From: Choanephora cucurbitarum
Lineage: Eukaryota; Mucoromycota; Mucoromycetes; Mucorales; Choanephoraceae
Assembly (NCBI GenBank): GCA_025331435.1
Contig: JAIWNI010000206.1
Location: forward strand, 1-24,677
Direction of reading: 5' to 3'
DNA: 24,677 nucleotides
Positions 1 through 10,816 of this stretch are shown piece by piece (positions within the stretch are counted from its first letter, which is position 1; the number at the start of each line of letters is the position of its first letter). The notes beneath the pieces are model-generated. The model saw nothing but the letters and a program-made list of their open reading frames with translations. It was not told the origin of the DNA and made no database searches. Made by a program: the position numbers and the translations under genes.

Positions 1-606
1 TCTAATTTGTTTTCAAACTGCGTTCACCTTGGCTTACAACCTAGTTCGATTAACTTTTTTTTTCTTTCCCTTCTTATGCTATTTACTTTATGTTTAAACC
101 GGTTACCTACACCTTGAAATCTTAGCAACTAGCAATGGGATTAGCTCTAAAAAACCGACAACCCTTATATGATTGAGCCTTTTAAAGTATGCCTAAACTT
201 ATCTCGAGTTCACAACACCAATCTACGCCCAGTAAAACGTATGCTTATCTTCTCGTTCAACTACCCAATAGTTGCATCACTTTTACTATTGCCTCGGTAA
301 TCATCATAAGACGTGTCAGCTTTCTATATCGAATCACTTGTTAATAACAATACGTTTCGTCATTCTTGTCAGTGGCCAATCCTTCACACTTGAACCAAAG
401 TCAACCTTGGAACACAACACAACTCAACGCTGCTCTCTATACATGTACAAGTACTAGTACCCGCTGAAAGCTAAGTTATAGAGATGTATATATACCAGTT
501 GCTGTTAATAGTTTTTTTAAAAAAGGAGTTCAATTATCGTTGTCGTTGTCTTTATGGAAACTATTATCATACATAAGCGGATGAAAAGTTGTGCAACCGA
601 GATAAA
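1..606. other. AT-rich stretch without recognisable gene
   Basis: I see no convincing coding region here on either strand. A TATATATA-like run lies at about 485-492 and a poly-T/poly-A run at about 512-525. These could be promoter-like for the small ORF that follows, but this is weak. Confidence 0.4.
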
Positions 607-834
607 CATATGGATCTTTCGGCTTTTATATGTACAGAAGGCCGTTGTAGTAGATACTTTCCGATAAGGTCAGATGCATTGGTTGCGTTGATATTGGAGA
701 GAGGCATTGAAATAGAATGTAGAGCATTAGGTTATAAGCTCAACAAAGAACAAATGGATCAACCCATACTCTCATTTGGAGGGATATATTCAACAGCCAA
801 GAATGTATTTCGAAAAGAGCACACACAATTCTAG
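607..834 (+). CDS. Small unassigned ORF, possible exon or gene fragment
   Basis: A 75-codon ATG frame (MDLSAFICTEGRC...) ends in TAG and is followed at about 850-860 by an AATAAA-like signal. The frame stays open upstream to about 577, so it could be the last exon of a spliced gene whose 5' part is lost. The residues (a Cys pair, then an RSDALVALILERG helix-like stretch) look more protein-like than the shadow ORFs around it, but I recognise no family. No intact upstream exon was found. It could be a decayed host gene or a transposon fragment. No function is proposed. Confidence 0.3.
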   Translation, partial: HMDLSAFICTEGRCSRYFPIRSDALVALILERGIEIECRALGYKLNKEQMDQPILSFGGIYSTAKNVFRKEHTQF

Positions 835-1644
835 ATTGGACTCTCTCTATTCAATAAACACTGATGTTATTTCTGTTGAAAAATAACAAGTTTTGTATCT
901 TAAGGAAAGCTTAGAGATAAAAACAAAAAGAGGATGGGCGTGATGATAGGCGTAAGATCAATAATCTAAAAGCAGTGATCAAGTTGACTATGTAGATTGA
1001 AACATTCGATTATATCACTTTGTTATTAACCTACATGACGACTATAACAACGGCCGTTTTATTAGCATTTTTACATCAACAGCCTACTCATCTAATTCAT
1101 TGTTCAAAAGGAGATCTACTTTCTAAATGCTAAGTAGTACAAGTTATGAAAACCTAAGGCTTTATAAGGTTGTTTTCGTATGAACTGTCTGCTTCTTAAA
1201 GATCTTACTGTAAGCCTATCTTCTTTGCTGATTTCCTTTTTAGATAATTTCTCTTCCTTTTATGATTTAATCAATTCCCACCTTTATTCTATTCGCTGTT
1301 CATGTCTCATTCAAAATCACTCAGATTCTGAGGTTCTTTATTAGGAATAGACCCTTTTCAATCCAAGAAAAAACTCGCTCTTTTTTTCTAAGATAATTGT
1401 TTAGCTGGTTGACTTTTTGTCTTTATTTTTTTTCGACTTCAAATATTCGACATGAAAAAAAGTTGAGGAATCTCATCATCACCGATCGACTTCAAACTTG
1501 ACACAGAGCTACCTCTAAATCTCCTTAGCATACCTACGTTAAAAAAAGTACACTTTTCTCATTTGTTCTTCTTCAAATAGCTCTAAAGAAAAATCTGGGG
1601 TCAAACAACTAGATCCTGGGTGCTGGACACCTGAGACATAAACC
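835..1644. other. Intergenic, nothing recognised
   Basis: This stretch is AT-rich with several poly-T runs (about 1380-1430). No ORF of note, no tRNA-like cloverleaf and no clear repeat could be seen by eye. The 3' end of the minus-strand gag relic abuts it at 1645, so the rest of that element is missing or beyond recognition. Confidence 0.4.
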
Positions 1645-2208
1645 TTATTTTCCTTCTTGCGCCGACGTGTGACTGATCAAATCCAGATCCTTTAATCCAC
1701 GGATAAACTTATCACATGCTTCCGCATCTGACATTGACTTGACTTTTACACAGGCACTGCCAAAGGTGTCGACGTATTCAGCAATAGTTCTTACTTAAAC
1801 TGTTTTCCAAACTATATCTCTTGCTTTGTCTTCATTGTTCAGCGGTCTGAATTTGGCAATTAATTTTTCTTTTAGATGGGACCATATCCTAGGAGTGTCT
1901 TCGTTGTCTTGTTTTTCAAGGTGTTGAAACTAGATTTGTGCATTTCCTGTTAGCAGAGTAGATGCGTAGAGACATGTAGTCTTTTCATCCCAATTCTTTA
2001 GCTGTTGATGTTTATCAATTGACGTTGTCAAACTGTCAATGATCGTCGTGTCACGTTGTACAGAGTAAACATCAGGAGTGGGTAGTTTTACTGATCCACT
2101 GAATTAATTCATGGATGGTGCATTTTTTAAGCTGTTACTTGCGTACTGGAGGAAGTTCATCATGACCTTGTTAAAGAGGTCTGTGAGTTCATCACGTTGA
2201 TTTTCCAT
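1645..2208 (-). pseudogene. gag: Degenerate Gag of Ty3/Gypsy retrotransposon
   Basis: One minus-strand frame from ATG at 2208 reads through a Gag-like protein: MENQRDELTDLFNKVMM, later LKNWDEKTTCLYASTLLTGN, PRIWSHLKEKLIAKFRP and AEYVDTFG...SDAEACDKFIRGLKDLDL. The 'W..F...F..KF.P' and 'F..GL' patterns are typical of the retrotransposon gag capsid family (particle assembly and RNA packaging). Three internal stops break the frame: TAA at 2104-2106, TAG at 1930-1932 in a place where tryptophan is expected (AQI*FQHL), and a third near 1793-1798. It stops at TAA 1645-1647 before any zinc knuckle. Clearly dead. Confidence 0.75.
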
Positions 2209-2489
2209 TCTTGTAATTTAAGGGTTGATGATTCAGTAGTATTCAAAGTTGAGTTGAGGCATGTTCCCGGTGTAAAGGTAGTATATTTGTTAGGTTGGCA
2301 ATGAATAATAATAGTATGAGAATTAATGTTCTCTATCAATAATAACAAGCTTATTATCTTTGGATGAAGAAAGTTTTGTGTTTTGGAACGATCTTTTCCA
2401 AGTGGATAACTTAGCAGAGTCGTAGCGCAGTGCGACTTCAAAAACTTTCTTTTTCATAAATTTACAAAAAGGGGCAGAGATGCTACCAA

Positions 2490-2843
2490 TGTTCGACCCG
2501 TCGTCGAGTTCATAGTAATAGTGCTTCTAAAAGGAAGGAGCTTGAATTGACTGTAACTGGTGGAGTAACGGTACAGGTTCCAGTTAAGTAGTGAACAGAA
2601 GAAGAAAGTTTTTATTTATTTGTCTGTCAAATTATTATTTATCTGTCACAACGTGTAGGAGATTGAATAATCGTTGTTTCTTAATCAATTGATCTCGCCT
2701 ATTAGTATTGCGCTTAGTCGGGATTGGAGCGAACCGCTTACGGTTGCTCTTTGGCTTAAATCTACTAAGCTCCTCCTCGATATCACTGCCAGCAGTTATG
2801 GCGAGACCGACAAAAAAGTAATTCAAATATTACATCTGTGACA
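2490..2843 (-). repeat. Probable 5' LTR of the minus-strand Gypsy relic
   Basis: On the minus strand the block starts TGTCACAGATG and ends CGGGTCGAACA, the TG...CA ends of an LTR with a short inverted tip (TGT/ACA). One base later comes TGGTAGCATCTCTGCC (2488 downwards), which has the TGG start expected of a tRNA primer site. The length would be 354 bp. No partner LTR is available in the window, so the 5' limit is tentative. Confidence 0.45.
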
Positions 2844-3175
2844 AATCATTTAAAATTTCTTATTAAATTTTTCTCGTGCTACATGGCCCTAAGTATGTAA
2901 ATTTTGATTGCATTATGTTCTCTACACTTTTACTGAGCGTTGGCTCAATTTTCAGCACTATATCACATTATTAGAAAATTCGGGGATATACTCGTATAGT
3001 TCCTCGATTGGAGTTATTTGATTATACTGGTTTGAACCGCGTAAAACATGTATTCCTTGTAAGTTGGTTGATTCTGAAAAAGCAACGTATAGCTGGCCGT
3101 GAGTAAAAGGCGATGTGCGTAGATCAATTCCAACATTGGAGAGGGATTGCCTTTGTGATATGTTGATGGTCATAG
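2844..3175 (-). mobile_element. Helitron, 3' end portion (separated by a retrotransposon)
   Basis: This carries the last ~70 codons of the Helitron helicase (3173-2958) and about 115 bp of presumed 3' non-coding sequence. The rest of the element resumes at 7555 on the other side of an LTR retrotransposon. A classical Helitron end (short hairpin plus CTRR) was looked for: the only hairpin seen is GAGC-CAAC-GCTC at about 2936-2947, without a clear CTRR close behind. The exact terminus is therefore unknown. Confidence 0.6.
2958..3173 (-). pseudogene. Helitron Pif1-like helicase, C-terminal fragment
   Basis: The 71 residues [18 protein letters not shown]...[10 protein letters not shown]...IHVL match the C-terminal end of Pif1-family helicases, where 'AMTINKSQGQT...HGQLYVALSR' contains helicase motifs V and VI. 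The motif VI arginine (YVALSR) reads E here and the motif V 'SQGQT' reads SQRQS, so key residues have decayed. The ATG is not a real start: the codon lies at the insertion point of the Gypsy element, and the frame continues upstream at 7557 (IPVKLSFV). The stop at 2958 is probably the native Helitron stop. Confidence 0.8.
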
Positions 3176-3274
3176 TTTTAGAATCCTATAAATAATCTGA
3201 TCATAAATCTGACTAAATATTATCTTTCTTCTCCTATTCAATTCTTTCTATATTTGTCGCGTACGAACAACACA
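3176..3274 (+). repeat. 5' LTR (99 bp) of Gypsy element
   Basis: It begins TTTTAGAATCCTATAAATAA and ends CGAACAACACA. It differs from the 3' copy at four positions (second base, two in the middle, one near the end). A TATAAATA box lies at 3187-3194, so the promoter is inside the LTR. At 99 bp it is unusually short for a Gypsy LTR. Confidence 0.88.
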
Positions 3275-3292
3275 TGGTGAGGCTACCAATCG
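3275..3292 (+). other. Probable primer-binding site
   Basis: TGGTGAGGCTACCAATCG directly follows the 5' LTR. The TGG start pairs with the CCA end of a tRNA, as in most LTR retrotransposons. I did not identify the tRNA. Confidence 0.55.
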
Positions 3293-4972
3293 CAAATAGA
3301 AGAAACGATACCTAAAACCACTCCTGTTCCACCACCTCCACCTACGGAAACGTTGCAATCAGTTGCACAACAACCTCAATATGACCTTGGACGATTGTAC
3401 ATCTTTGATAGAATCAAATCACTTCCTGTTCCAAAATACAAGCTAGGCGAAAGCCTTCGCTCATGGCTACTCCAATTTTAACAAGAAGCTGCCACAATGG
3501 GTATATCATCAATGGATGATTGTGCACCTTGCCTATCAATGTTCATGCCACCTATTGTTAGTAGATACATGTTTACGTTGGCACCATCTATAAAACAATC
3601 ATGGTCTCTATGTACGGAGAAATTGTTGACTCAATTTGGTTTACCAATTGATGAAGAACAACGACAACTCATCGAAACTCTTAAAACATTGAAGCAGAAA
3701 CCAAACGAATCCATTCGTCTCCACAGTGCTACTTTCTCACATCTCGTAAGTCTTATAGGAACAAATCACTTTACAGAAACTGAACAATGTATTTTGTACA
3801 TACGATCTTTACATTCTAAAAGTACTCGATCTACTTTATCTGCGTCTATTACATACTATTTCGAAAATATTATTCAACAGTCAATCCGCATTACAGAAAA
3901 TGGTCATGTAGGCTATCAGCCAATTATGGAACAATCTCAAGAAATTCAGCCTAATTCAGAACCTGACTATATGGAAGTAGACCACATTAGTAAACAGGAT
4001 CAGAACAAACAAACAAGGAAAAATAAACACAAAGGTCAAACATACAAGCGAGGAAAAGAGCATTCCAATAGAACAAATTACAACAAGCAATCAACAGATC
4101 AACACAAGAAAAAGCCGATACCGCAAACCATGCGTCTGTATGATAAACACGGTAATCCTGTTTGCGGTTACTGTCATGAATTACACAGAAGCATTGATTG
4201 CGTCCAGCACAAACAACGTCATCGACCTGTACACACAACCGATATTACTGATCAGACCAACCAACCTAGCCTAAACAGTTCCAACGAAGTATCAATTGAC
4301 CACATAACCATTGATAACAACGTCCTACATATCGGTCATCCGCAAACAAATACACCCACTACTATCATTAAGCAAGGCTATAGTACTATCACCGCTTTGT
4401 GGGATACTGGTTCGGCAATCACCTGCATGTCTGATGCAGTAGCCCAAATGTTAAAACTAAAAATAGATAATACTCACACAATTGTGTACTCTGATGTCCA
4501 TAATCTAGGCCGTAGAACATTAGGCATTGTCCACTTGTGTCTGTTTGGTCAGTCAGTAGTGTTTCATGTCATTCAGAATTTAGCAAAACCCATCATCTTA
4601 GGTTTTGATACAATACAAATCTGGAAAGCCCAGATGGATACAGAAAAGAAAGTTGTTATAATCAGACTGCAACAAAAAACGTTGCGAATTAGCTACTCCT
4701 GTGGGAACACAGAGAACTCAACAAAAATCTGCTACATGGACATTCAGCCGCAAATACAACAACTGCTCACAAAACACCATTCGGTTATTCCCAACAATCC
4801 AAACAAGCCTTCCGTTACTTCACTTATTGAATTTACTATTGATACCGGTGATAGTTCTCCGGTTTACTCTGCTCCAAGAAAATACCATCCAAAGATACAA
4901 GAAATAATTGATCAAAAATTCCAAGAGCTAGAAAACAATGGAATTGTCACAAGAATTCTGTTTAGTGAATGA
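3281..4972 (+). pseudogene. gag-pol: Gag-protease-RT N-terminal part of Gypsy polyprotein
   Basis: One frame runs from 3281. It has no in-frame ATG before a TAA at 3479-3481, then an open run of 491 codons from ATG 3497 to TGA 4970-4972. Numbered from that ATG, residues 1-210 are Gag-like. A Cys/His knuckle of unusual spacing follows (C223-C226-H230-C235). The aspartic protease active site is D303-T304-G305 (ALWDTGSAI). The RT N-terminus starts near residue 440 (SPVYSAPRKYHPKIQEIID). The TGA replaces the tryptophan expected in the family's 'SPWASP' motif, and the frame continues straight on at 4973. Gag packages the RNA; protease cuts the polyprotein. Confidence 0.85.
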
Positions 4973-5980
4973 GGATCGAATGTCACAGCTGTCACTAAAC
5001 CGGATGATTCACTTCGACTCTGTGGAAACTATGTTCGACTTAATGATATCACTCTGACTATCAAGTACCCGTTTGTTAATCTTCATATAGCATTGCAATC
5101 ATTAGGGAATGCCATTGTATTTTCTAAAATTGACCTAGCATCAGGATACTATGCCATACTAATTAAGCCTGAAGACAAAATCAAGACTTCTCTGGTAACA
5201 ACCAATGCAACATACGTATTCAATGTAATTCCATTTGGTCTGAAGAATGCACCCGCAGTATTCCAATCCTTGATGGACAGAGTTCTAGGTCCCTTAAGGT
5301 TCAAATGCGCAATAGCTTATTTGGATGATATCATCATCTTCTCTACCTCAAAGCAACAACATTTACAAGATCTGAATGAAGTACTTATTCGTCTGGAGGC
5401 CGCTAACTTATCAATCAATGCCAAGAAGTCGTCTTTTGGTCTTAAACAAATTGAATATTTGGGATTCCTGGTATCTCAAAATGGCATTAGTGCTAACCCT
5501 GATAAAACAAAACCTATCCTTAATATTCCAGCAACCACTAACATCAACGAAGTTGAAAAAGCCTTAGGTGTGATGGGCGTGTATCAAAAGTTCATCAGTG
5601 GCTACCAAGTCCTTACCGAACCTATGCGACGACTAAAGAAAAAGAATGTCTCGTTTATGTGGGGTCCTGAACAAGAACAAGCCTTTCAAACACTGAAGAA
5701 AAATTTAGCCAACTTGCCTACACTCAAACAAGCCGATTTCTCATTACAGTTTGAGCTACATTGTGACGCTGCTTCTTCAGCAGGCATAGGTGTTGTGTTG
5801 TGTCAACGACACCAAGGCGTGGCTTATCCGCTCTCATTTGCATCCAGATCACTTTCGATTCATGAACAAAGATATTCTATAGGAGAACTAGAAGCTTTAG
5901 CCATTTATTGGGGTGTCAAAAACACCGAATGTACCTTGAAGCCGGGTTTTTTCTCATCTATACTGACCATTCTTCTCTAG
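4973..5980 (+). pseudogene. pol: Reverse transcriptase and RNase H, Gypsy element
   Basis: This continues the upstream frame after the TGA at 4970. RT motifs are in order: the KPDDSLRLCGNYVRLN palm entry, FSKIDLASGYYAI (first catalytic Asp), FGLKNAPAVFQSLMD, then YLDD at 5318-5329 (catalytic pair), and EYLGFLVS. RNase H begins with FELHCDAASSAGIG (Asp) and YSIGELEALAIYW (Glu). A frameshift at about 5908-5925 moves the rest of RNase H into the next frame; the tail after it (NTECTLKPGFF...) is out-of-frame read-through. Together RT and RNase H turn the element RNA into DNA. Confidence 0.88.
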
Positions 5981-6840
5981 CCTGGTTGCTCAACACCCAA
6001 GAAGACAAACAACCTCGTCTTTGGAGGTGGTGCCTCTTCCTACAAGCATTTCACTTCAAAGTCATTTATCTCCAGGGACAGCAAAACAAAGTTCCTGATA
6101 TGCTTTCTAGATTCCATATGCCAACTACAGGAATTTACTTAATTGAATACACGGCTCAAAATGATCAATGGTGGTTCGAACAACAACAAAAAGACCAACA
6201 GCTAAAACAAATGTGTTAACAAGATCCCTCGCTGCAAGTAAAAAATAATGTTATTGTCAAACGGTTTGACCAGCAAAGATATGAGTATAAAGTTGTACCT
6301 TCCCAATTACGCCAGGATATAATCCAACAGTATCATGACAACCTCTTCGCTGGACATGGTGGTGCAGAAAAAACGATTCAAGCAATAAGGAAAGCATTAC
6401 TTTGGTAGCCAGGTCTTAATCAGCAAGTCATTTAATACACCAAACAATGCACAACATGCCAACAAATTAAAGGAAATCGAAAACACAATCAACAGTTGAC
6501 TACAACTTCAGGCGACTTGCCATTCAAGCGAATTGCTATGGATTTCTTCGGTCCACTACCTCTGTCATCATCCAACCATCAGTATATATTAGTCATCATC
6601 TGCACATTTACCAGATATGTAGAGACATATCCAACCAAAACAACACATGCCATGGAACTAGCTAATGTCTATTGCTATCATTTTGTCCTGAGACATGGTG
6701 TCCCAGAAGAGATCATGAGTGACAGTGGTCCACCTTTTGGCTCGGAGTTCATTACTCAATTAGAAACATACGTAGACATCAACTTGAGGTTTAGTCCTCC
6801 TCAGACACATCATCTAATGGCCTGGTTGAAAGATTTATAA
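5908..6840 (+). pseudogene. pol: RNase H end and integrase zinc finger/core, Gypsy element
   Basis: In this frame the RNase H continues as KHRMYLEAGFFLIYTDHSSL (third catalytic Asp in YTDHSSL). After a TAA at 6217-6219 the integrase follows: HHCC zinc finger (GHGGAEKTIQAIRKALLW...CTTC), with a TAG at 6406-6408 where the second W of 'WWPG' should be and a TAA at 6433-6435. The core begins with IAMDFFGPLP (first Asp), then SDSGPPFGSEF (second Asp). A single-base slip between about 6800 and 6815 throws the catalytic Glu into another frame. The frame ends at TAA 6838-6840. Confidence 0.82.
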
Positions 6841-7355
6841 AAACTCTCCGAACACTGATCTTAATTTATACACAACAAGGAAATATTAAGTTGAACTGGG
6901 ACAAACACTTGAGACTACTTCGCTTCGTATACAACAACATGCATCGTACTGCCATCAAAACGTCTCCCTTTGAACTAGTACATGGTCGTACAGCAAGAAC
7001 GCCATTGCAGGCAAACAAGACAAAACTGCCTATCCAATATCATCAACAAGACACACCACAAAGACACTTTGCCAAAGAACTTACCAAGCAAATGGAACAA
7101 GCATTTGAACTCGTATACCAACATCAAGCGAACTACCAAGACATCAACATACACACCTTTCAAGTCAAGGAAAAAGTCATGAAGTTCAATACGCAAATAT
7201 CCAGTGGTAAGAAACCAAGAAAGCTGGCATACGATTGGACTGGTCCATGGTTCGTCAAAGAAAAAATATCCCAAACAAGATTCACTCTACAAAATTGTGT
7301 ATCTGGAAAAGTCATCCAGAATATTCATGCTTCGTTCTTGAAGCCCTTTTATTAA
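6816..7355 (+). pseudogene. pol: Integrase C-terminal part, Gypsy element
   Basis: From 6816 this frame supplies NGLVERFIKTLRTL, which carries the third catalytic residue (Glu of the D,D-35-E set). It then continues through HLRLLRFVYNNMHRTAIKTSPFELVHGR to a GPY/F-like module (KLAYDWTGPWFVKEKIS...ASFLKPFY), ending TAA at 7353-7355. The first ATG within the open run is at 6891, but this is a polyprotein piece and not a start. There is no chromodomain after the GPY/F-like module, unlike the second Gypsy element in the window. Confidence 0.82.
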
Positions 7356-7455
7356 CATCTACATGGTCAAGCTTTTTCCCGTTGGGTTTTGATGCGACAC
7401 TAAACCAAATTCTTTTTTTATACAGTTTATGCTATACACTCTTCAAAGAGGGGAA
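7356..7455 (+). other. 3' untranslated region and polypurine tract of Gypsy element
   Basis: About 100 bp lies between the pol stop and the 3' LTR. It holds a T-run followed by CCCGTTGGGTTTT (about 7374-7390). Immediately before the LTR is the purine run AAAGAGGGGAA (7445-7455), the expected polypurine tract that primes plus-strand DNA. Confidence 0.65.
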
Positions 7456-7554
7456 TCTTAGAATCCTATAAATAATCTGATCATAAATCTGAATAAATAA
7501 TATCTTTCTTCTCCTATTCAATTCTTTCTATATTTGTCGCGTACGAACAATACA
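7456..7554 (+). repeat. 3' LTR (99 bp) of Gypsy element
   Basis: It begins TCTTAGAATCCTATAAATAA and ends CGAACAATACA, with four differences from the 5' copy. It is followed by the ATAA target duplication and the resumed Helitron sequence. Confidence 0.88.
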
Positions 7555-7556
7555 AT

Positions 7557-7955
7557 AACAAAGCTGAGTTTGACTGGGATTTGCTTTCTAACCAGAACAA
7601 GAGGATAGTCACCTTCTAGAGTTGTAAGTTCAATTCTTGGAATGAGTTCTATTTGTTCTTCGCTTGAATTGTTATCGTTGAGAACTGCAACCTTAGGAAC
7701 ATATTACCCTATCTCTTTGACGATTAATCTTGTACCATTGCAGAGGCCTTTTTAACGATTCAGATTTCTCAAGAGCATTGCAATACAGCCTATTCTGAGA
7801 GTCAGCTTAAAAGGAGGGAAGTCACCTGGGTTCAATGTTTGAAGATATTCAGTTGACACCCTGTAAACTTCGTTGTTAGCATTTTCCTCTTCGAAGTAGC
7901 CAGCTTTGTCTGCCGATATCAATGTAGTGAAAGTTCCAGGCATCAGTTCAAGCAC
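7557..7955 (-). pseudogene. Helitron helicase, middle fragment
   Basis: The frame reads LELMPGTFTTLISADKAGYFEE...STEYLQTLNPGDFPPFKLTLR and, past a TAA at 7752-7754, KGLCNGTRLIVKEI, then IELIPRIELTTLEGDYPLV and IPVKLSFV up to the insertion point. These are the segments between motifs IV and V of Helitron Pif1-like helicases ('LRIGCIVMLLRNLN..KGLCNGTRL' is characteristic). It is shifted relative to the long frame ending at 8075, so an indel lies at about 7955-8000. It has further stops at 7752-7754 and in KEIG*YVPK. The continuation is at 3173. Confidence 0.8.
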
Positions 7956-8074
7956 CTTGTGGTTTAATAGATCAACAGTATCATTTTGAATGTGAGGATA
8001 GCCGATTTGTACAACAAAGACGGATTGCCGATTGCTTCAGTAAGATTTCGCTGAGGATACACACTAGGGATAAG

Positions 8075-10561
8075 CTATTCTAGTAAATGTGTCTGTGAGA
8101 TGTATGCAGGAAGAGGTATCTTAGCATTTGGCATCAAGATGTTATATGAGATCAAATAAAGCCATTTCTTGGAATGGATGTCATGAGCAGAAGTACCTCG
8201 CACACGCATGTTTTGTTTAAGATGCAACACTTCAACCTTGCTCCAAATGTAAGACTGTTTGATAGAGGTTTCGACTATGCTAGATCTATTACCATTCTTG
8301 ATGACTGGGGAAATTTGTGCAAAATCACCACCCAGAATGACAGGAAGACCTCCAAAGAGTGTGTCATTGCTACGGATGTCTTGGAGAGTGCGATCTACAG
8401 CTTCAAAGCAGCTCTTGTTTTGCATAGGCACTTCGTCCCAAATCAACAGCGATGTCTTGCAAAGTAACTTGACTAAATTGCTATTTTTTGGTATCCAGCA
8501 AGTAGAGGTCTCATTCACTTGGATAGGGATCTTAAGTTTAAAATGTGATGTTCTACCACCAGATAAGAGGAAGGATGCTATGCCAGATGATGCGACGCAC
8601 AACACAATATTTTTTCGACTTCTTAGATGGCTGCTCGATGTGTTGTAAAAAAATGTTTTGCCTGTACCAGCTGGACCATGAATGAAGAAGCATGAAGTGA
8701 TATCAGAGGAATCAGAAGCTGTCTCCAAAGACTGCAATTGACTAATTATAAAATCAAAGGCATGCTTTTGATCTTGATTAAGCAATGCATAGTTCGAAGT
8801 ATATATGCTGCTCTCTTCTTGAATGTCATATGCAAGTTGTTCGTCAATTAATGGATTGCCAGTACATTCTCTAATAGTTCGACTATTCAAAGCGGTAACC
8901 CAGTTGTGTTTACATGTGGGAAGCTCAAACTCGTCAAGAGATCTGCTTAGCTCCATCAATTTGACTTGAATTAGATAAAGTTCATAATCAAGATAAGGAC
9001 GTCTTTCATAAAACTCATCATTGTCATTAGATGTATGCATTTGGCTGTCAGGAAAGAGCTGCTGCAACTTATGTGCTGGATCATCACAAATGGATTCACG
9101 AAAGGTTATCCATAACGAATTAGGATCGGCCAATTGGCCAAATGTCAAAGCTGTAACAAATAAGCTACGCAAATGACTATTGGAGGAAAGAAGAACTGTT
9201 TCCTCAAAGCATCGTATCCATTCTTGACCATCTTCAATCAAATGAAGTTCAGCACAGGCTTGTTTGAACGTTGGACACTGAATCCCATTAATTGTTTTAA
9301 GGTCATCAAACGACTTTGAGCCTGCAATGTTGATCAGGGGAAGTCGAAGATAATATCTTTCTCCGCAAGTTGGGCTACAATAAGGAATTCTTCCAATTGC
9401 AAAACCTTTCTTTCTTACTTCCCAATTCTTGTTCTTTCTATTCCATACAAAATACTGGGGGGAATCCTGGTACAGATATTTTTGAGCTTTAGGATTACTT
9501 TCATAGTATTTGAAATAGGCGATTAGCATAGAAATGCTAGTGGTTAATATATGCTGTATTTCAGATGAGGTTGCATCTCTAGGAAAGAATACAGGCTGTT
9601 TATTTGGTAAATACAGAGCTAAAGAAGTTATGGTAGGATCTTCCTCATGCATTTTATACTCAAATAGTCTTGCAAATGCTTCTGTAGGTCCGATGTAGCG
9701 TCCTTGCAAATATTTGCTAATTTCATCTGCATTGTCACTGAGTTTTAAAGTAATGCAATCAGAGCCCTTATAGACATACTTGTTGATGTATTTAATGGCT
9801 TGTACTCCTTGACAACATTCAACATTAATATGTGCCTTATATCGTTTTGATAAGAATGGGTTGTGAGGCACGATGCACTTGTTATCAACTTCAATGGTAC
9901 CACCACCATATCTTTGAGGGACAGGTACATGATGAAGATTGTCAGGATCAACTATAGATGAGCGTTTGTACGTAGGGTAGCCGTTGTCGCTGATTATTGT
10001 TTCTTCGGAATAGGGTTTAGGGAATCGCTTGGTACATTTTAAGTGACCATTGACATCCTTAGCCATACATAGAAATCCTGGATTGAGATCACCACATGGG
10101 CCATGTACCATATTTCTAGTTACTATATCGTACAATTCTGGATCAGATTGTTTAGATGGCAATTCAGCAGAGATGATCTGATCTATTTTATCTTGGGTGT
10201 CTATATTTTGTCCAGAATCCAGGAATAGGAGCAGATGCAAATGGGGAAGTCCTCTCTTTTGGTATTCAATGGTTCTGACTAAACCCCTATAAGATCCAAA
10301 AATTTTTATTGATTTAAGATCGTGAAGTAGCTCTTTCACCTTCATATCAAAAACCCTTGCAACTAAGTTAGGTCTATCAGAAGCAGATTGCCCGGGCAGG
10401 AGTTCATCCTGAATCGCAATCCATCTTCTGTTGGCAGTGAAAGTAATGAAAAGAGATGGCTTGCCGAAATATCTCACAATAGTCATCAAATCTTGATACA
10501 GCTTAGCCATAAAGCGAGGACCTCCGGTGTAACTACTGGGCAAGACAAATCGTCTTCCCAA
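8075..10561 (-). pseudogene. Helitron Rep-Pif1 helicase, main open segment (828 codons)
   Basis: Numbered from ATG 10561, the HUH Rep nuclease has FITFTAN (38-44), the metal-binding H-L-H of GLPHLHLLLF (H107, H109), and the two-tyrosine motif KYINKYVYKG (Y258, Y262). These nick and join single-stranded DNA in rolling-circle transposition. The helicase has Walker A GPAGTGKT (629-636), Walker B WDE (708-710), and GGDFAQ. The Met at 10561 is internal: the same frame continues upstream to 11608, broken only by TGA at 10649-10651 and 10817-10819, both where Trp is expected. Motif 1 reads FTANRRW. The frame ends at TAG 8075-8077, short of motifs V-VI. Confidence 0.9.
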
Positions 10562-10816
10562 AGAGTCAGCATTAACATCGTCATTGATGAGAGCATCTTG
10601 GAGACCATTATAAAGGTCAGCACGGATGTCAGATTGGTGGTTTCTGATTCAATCTAACTTGTTCTGATCACAGATTGCCCATGCATCAACCAAGTATTGT
10701 TGGAATAACCTCTTGGTCAAAAACAAAGTAGGATATTCATCTGCCCTTTGATGAAGTCTGTATCGATAGTGCAATCTTTGTGTCAATTGAGTAGAGCCAT
10801 CGCTCAATCTCAGACC

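Larger units (their letters stand above)
1645..2843 (-). mobile_element. Truncated Ty3/Gypsy relic (LTR, leader, gag)
   Basis: Read on the minus strand this holds an LTR-like block (2843-2490), a primer-binding-site-like sequence beginning TGGTAGCATC, a ~260-nt leader, and a gag remnant ending at 1645. No protease, RT or integrase follows, so only the 5' part of the element survives. Its LTR end lies about 115 bp from the Helitron stop codon. The gag is convincing; the LTR limits are inferred from TGT...ACA ends and the adjoining primer site, because no second LTR is present in the window. Confidence 0.55.
3176..7554 (+). mobile_element. Complete but inactivated Ty3/Gypsy element inserted in the Helitron
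   Basis: The element is 4379 bp with two 99-bp LTRs (95 of 99 identical), flanked by ATAG (3172-3175) and ATAA (7555-7558), a 4-bp target duplication with one change. It holds gag, protease, RT, RNase H and integrase in that order, the Ty3/Gypsy order. No chromodomain was seen. Removing the element and one duplication copy brings the two Helitron helicase pieces back into one frame. Several stops and at least two frameshifts inactivate it. Confidence 0.9.
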
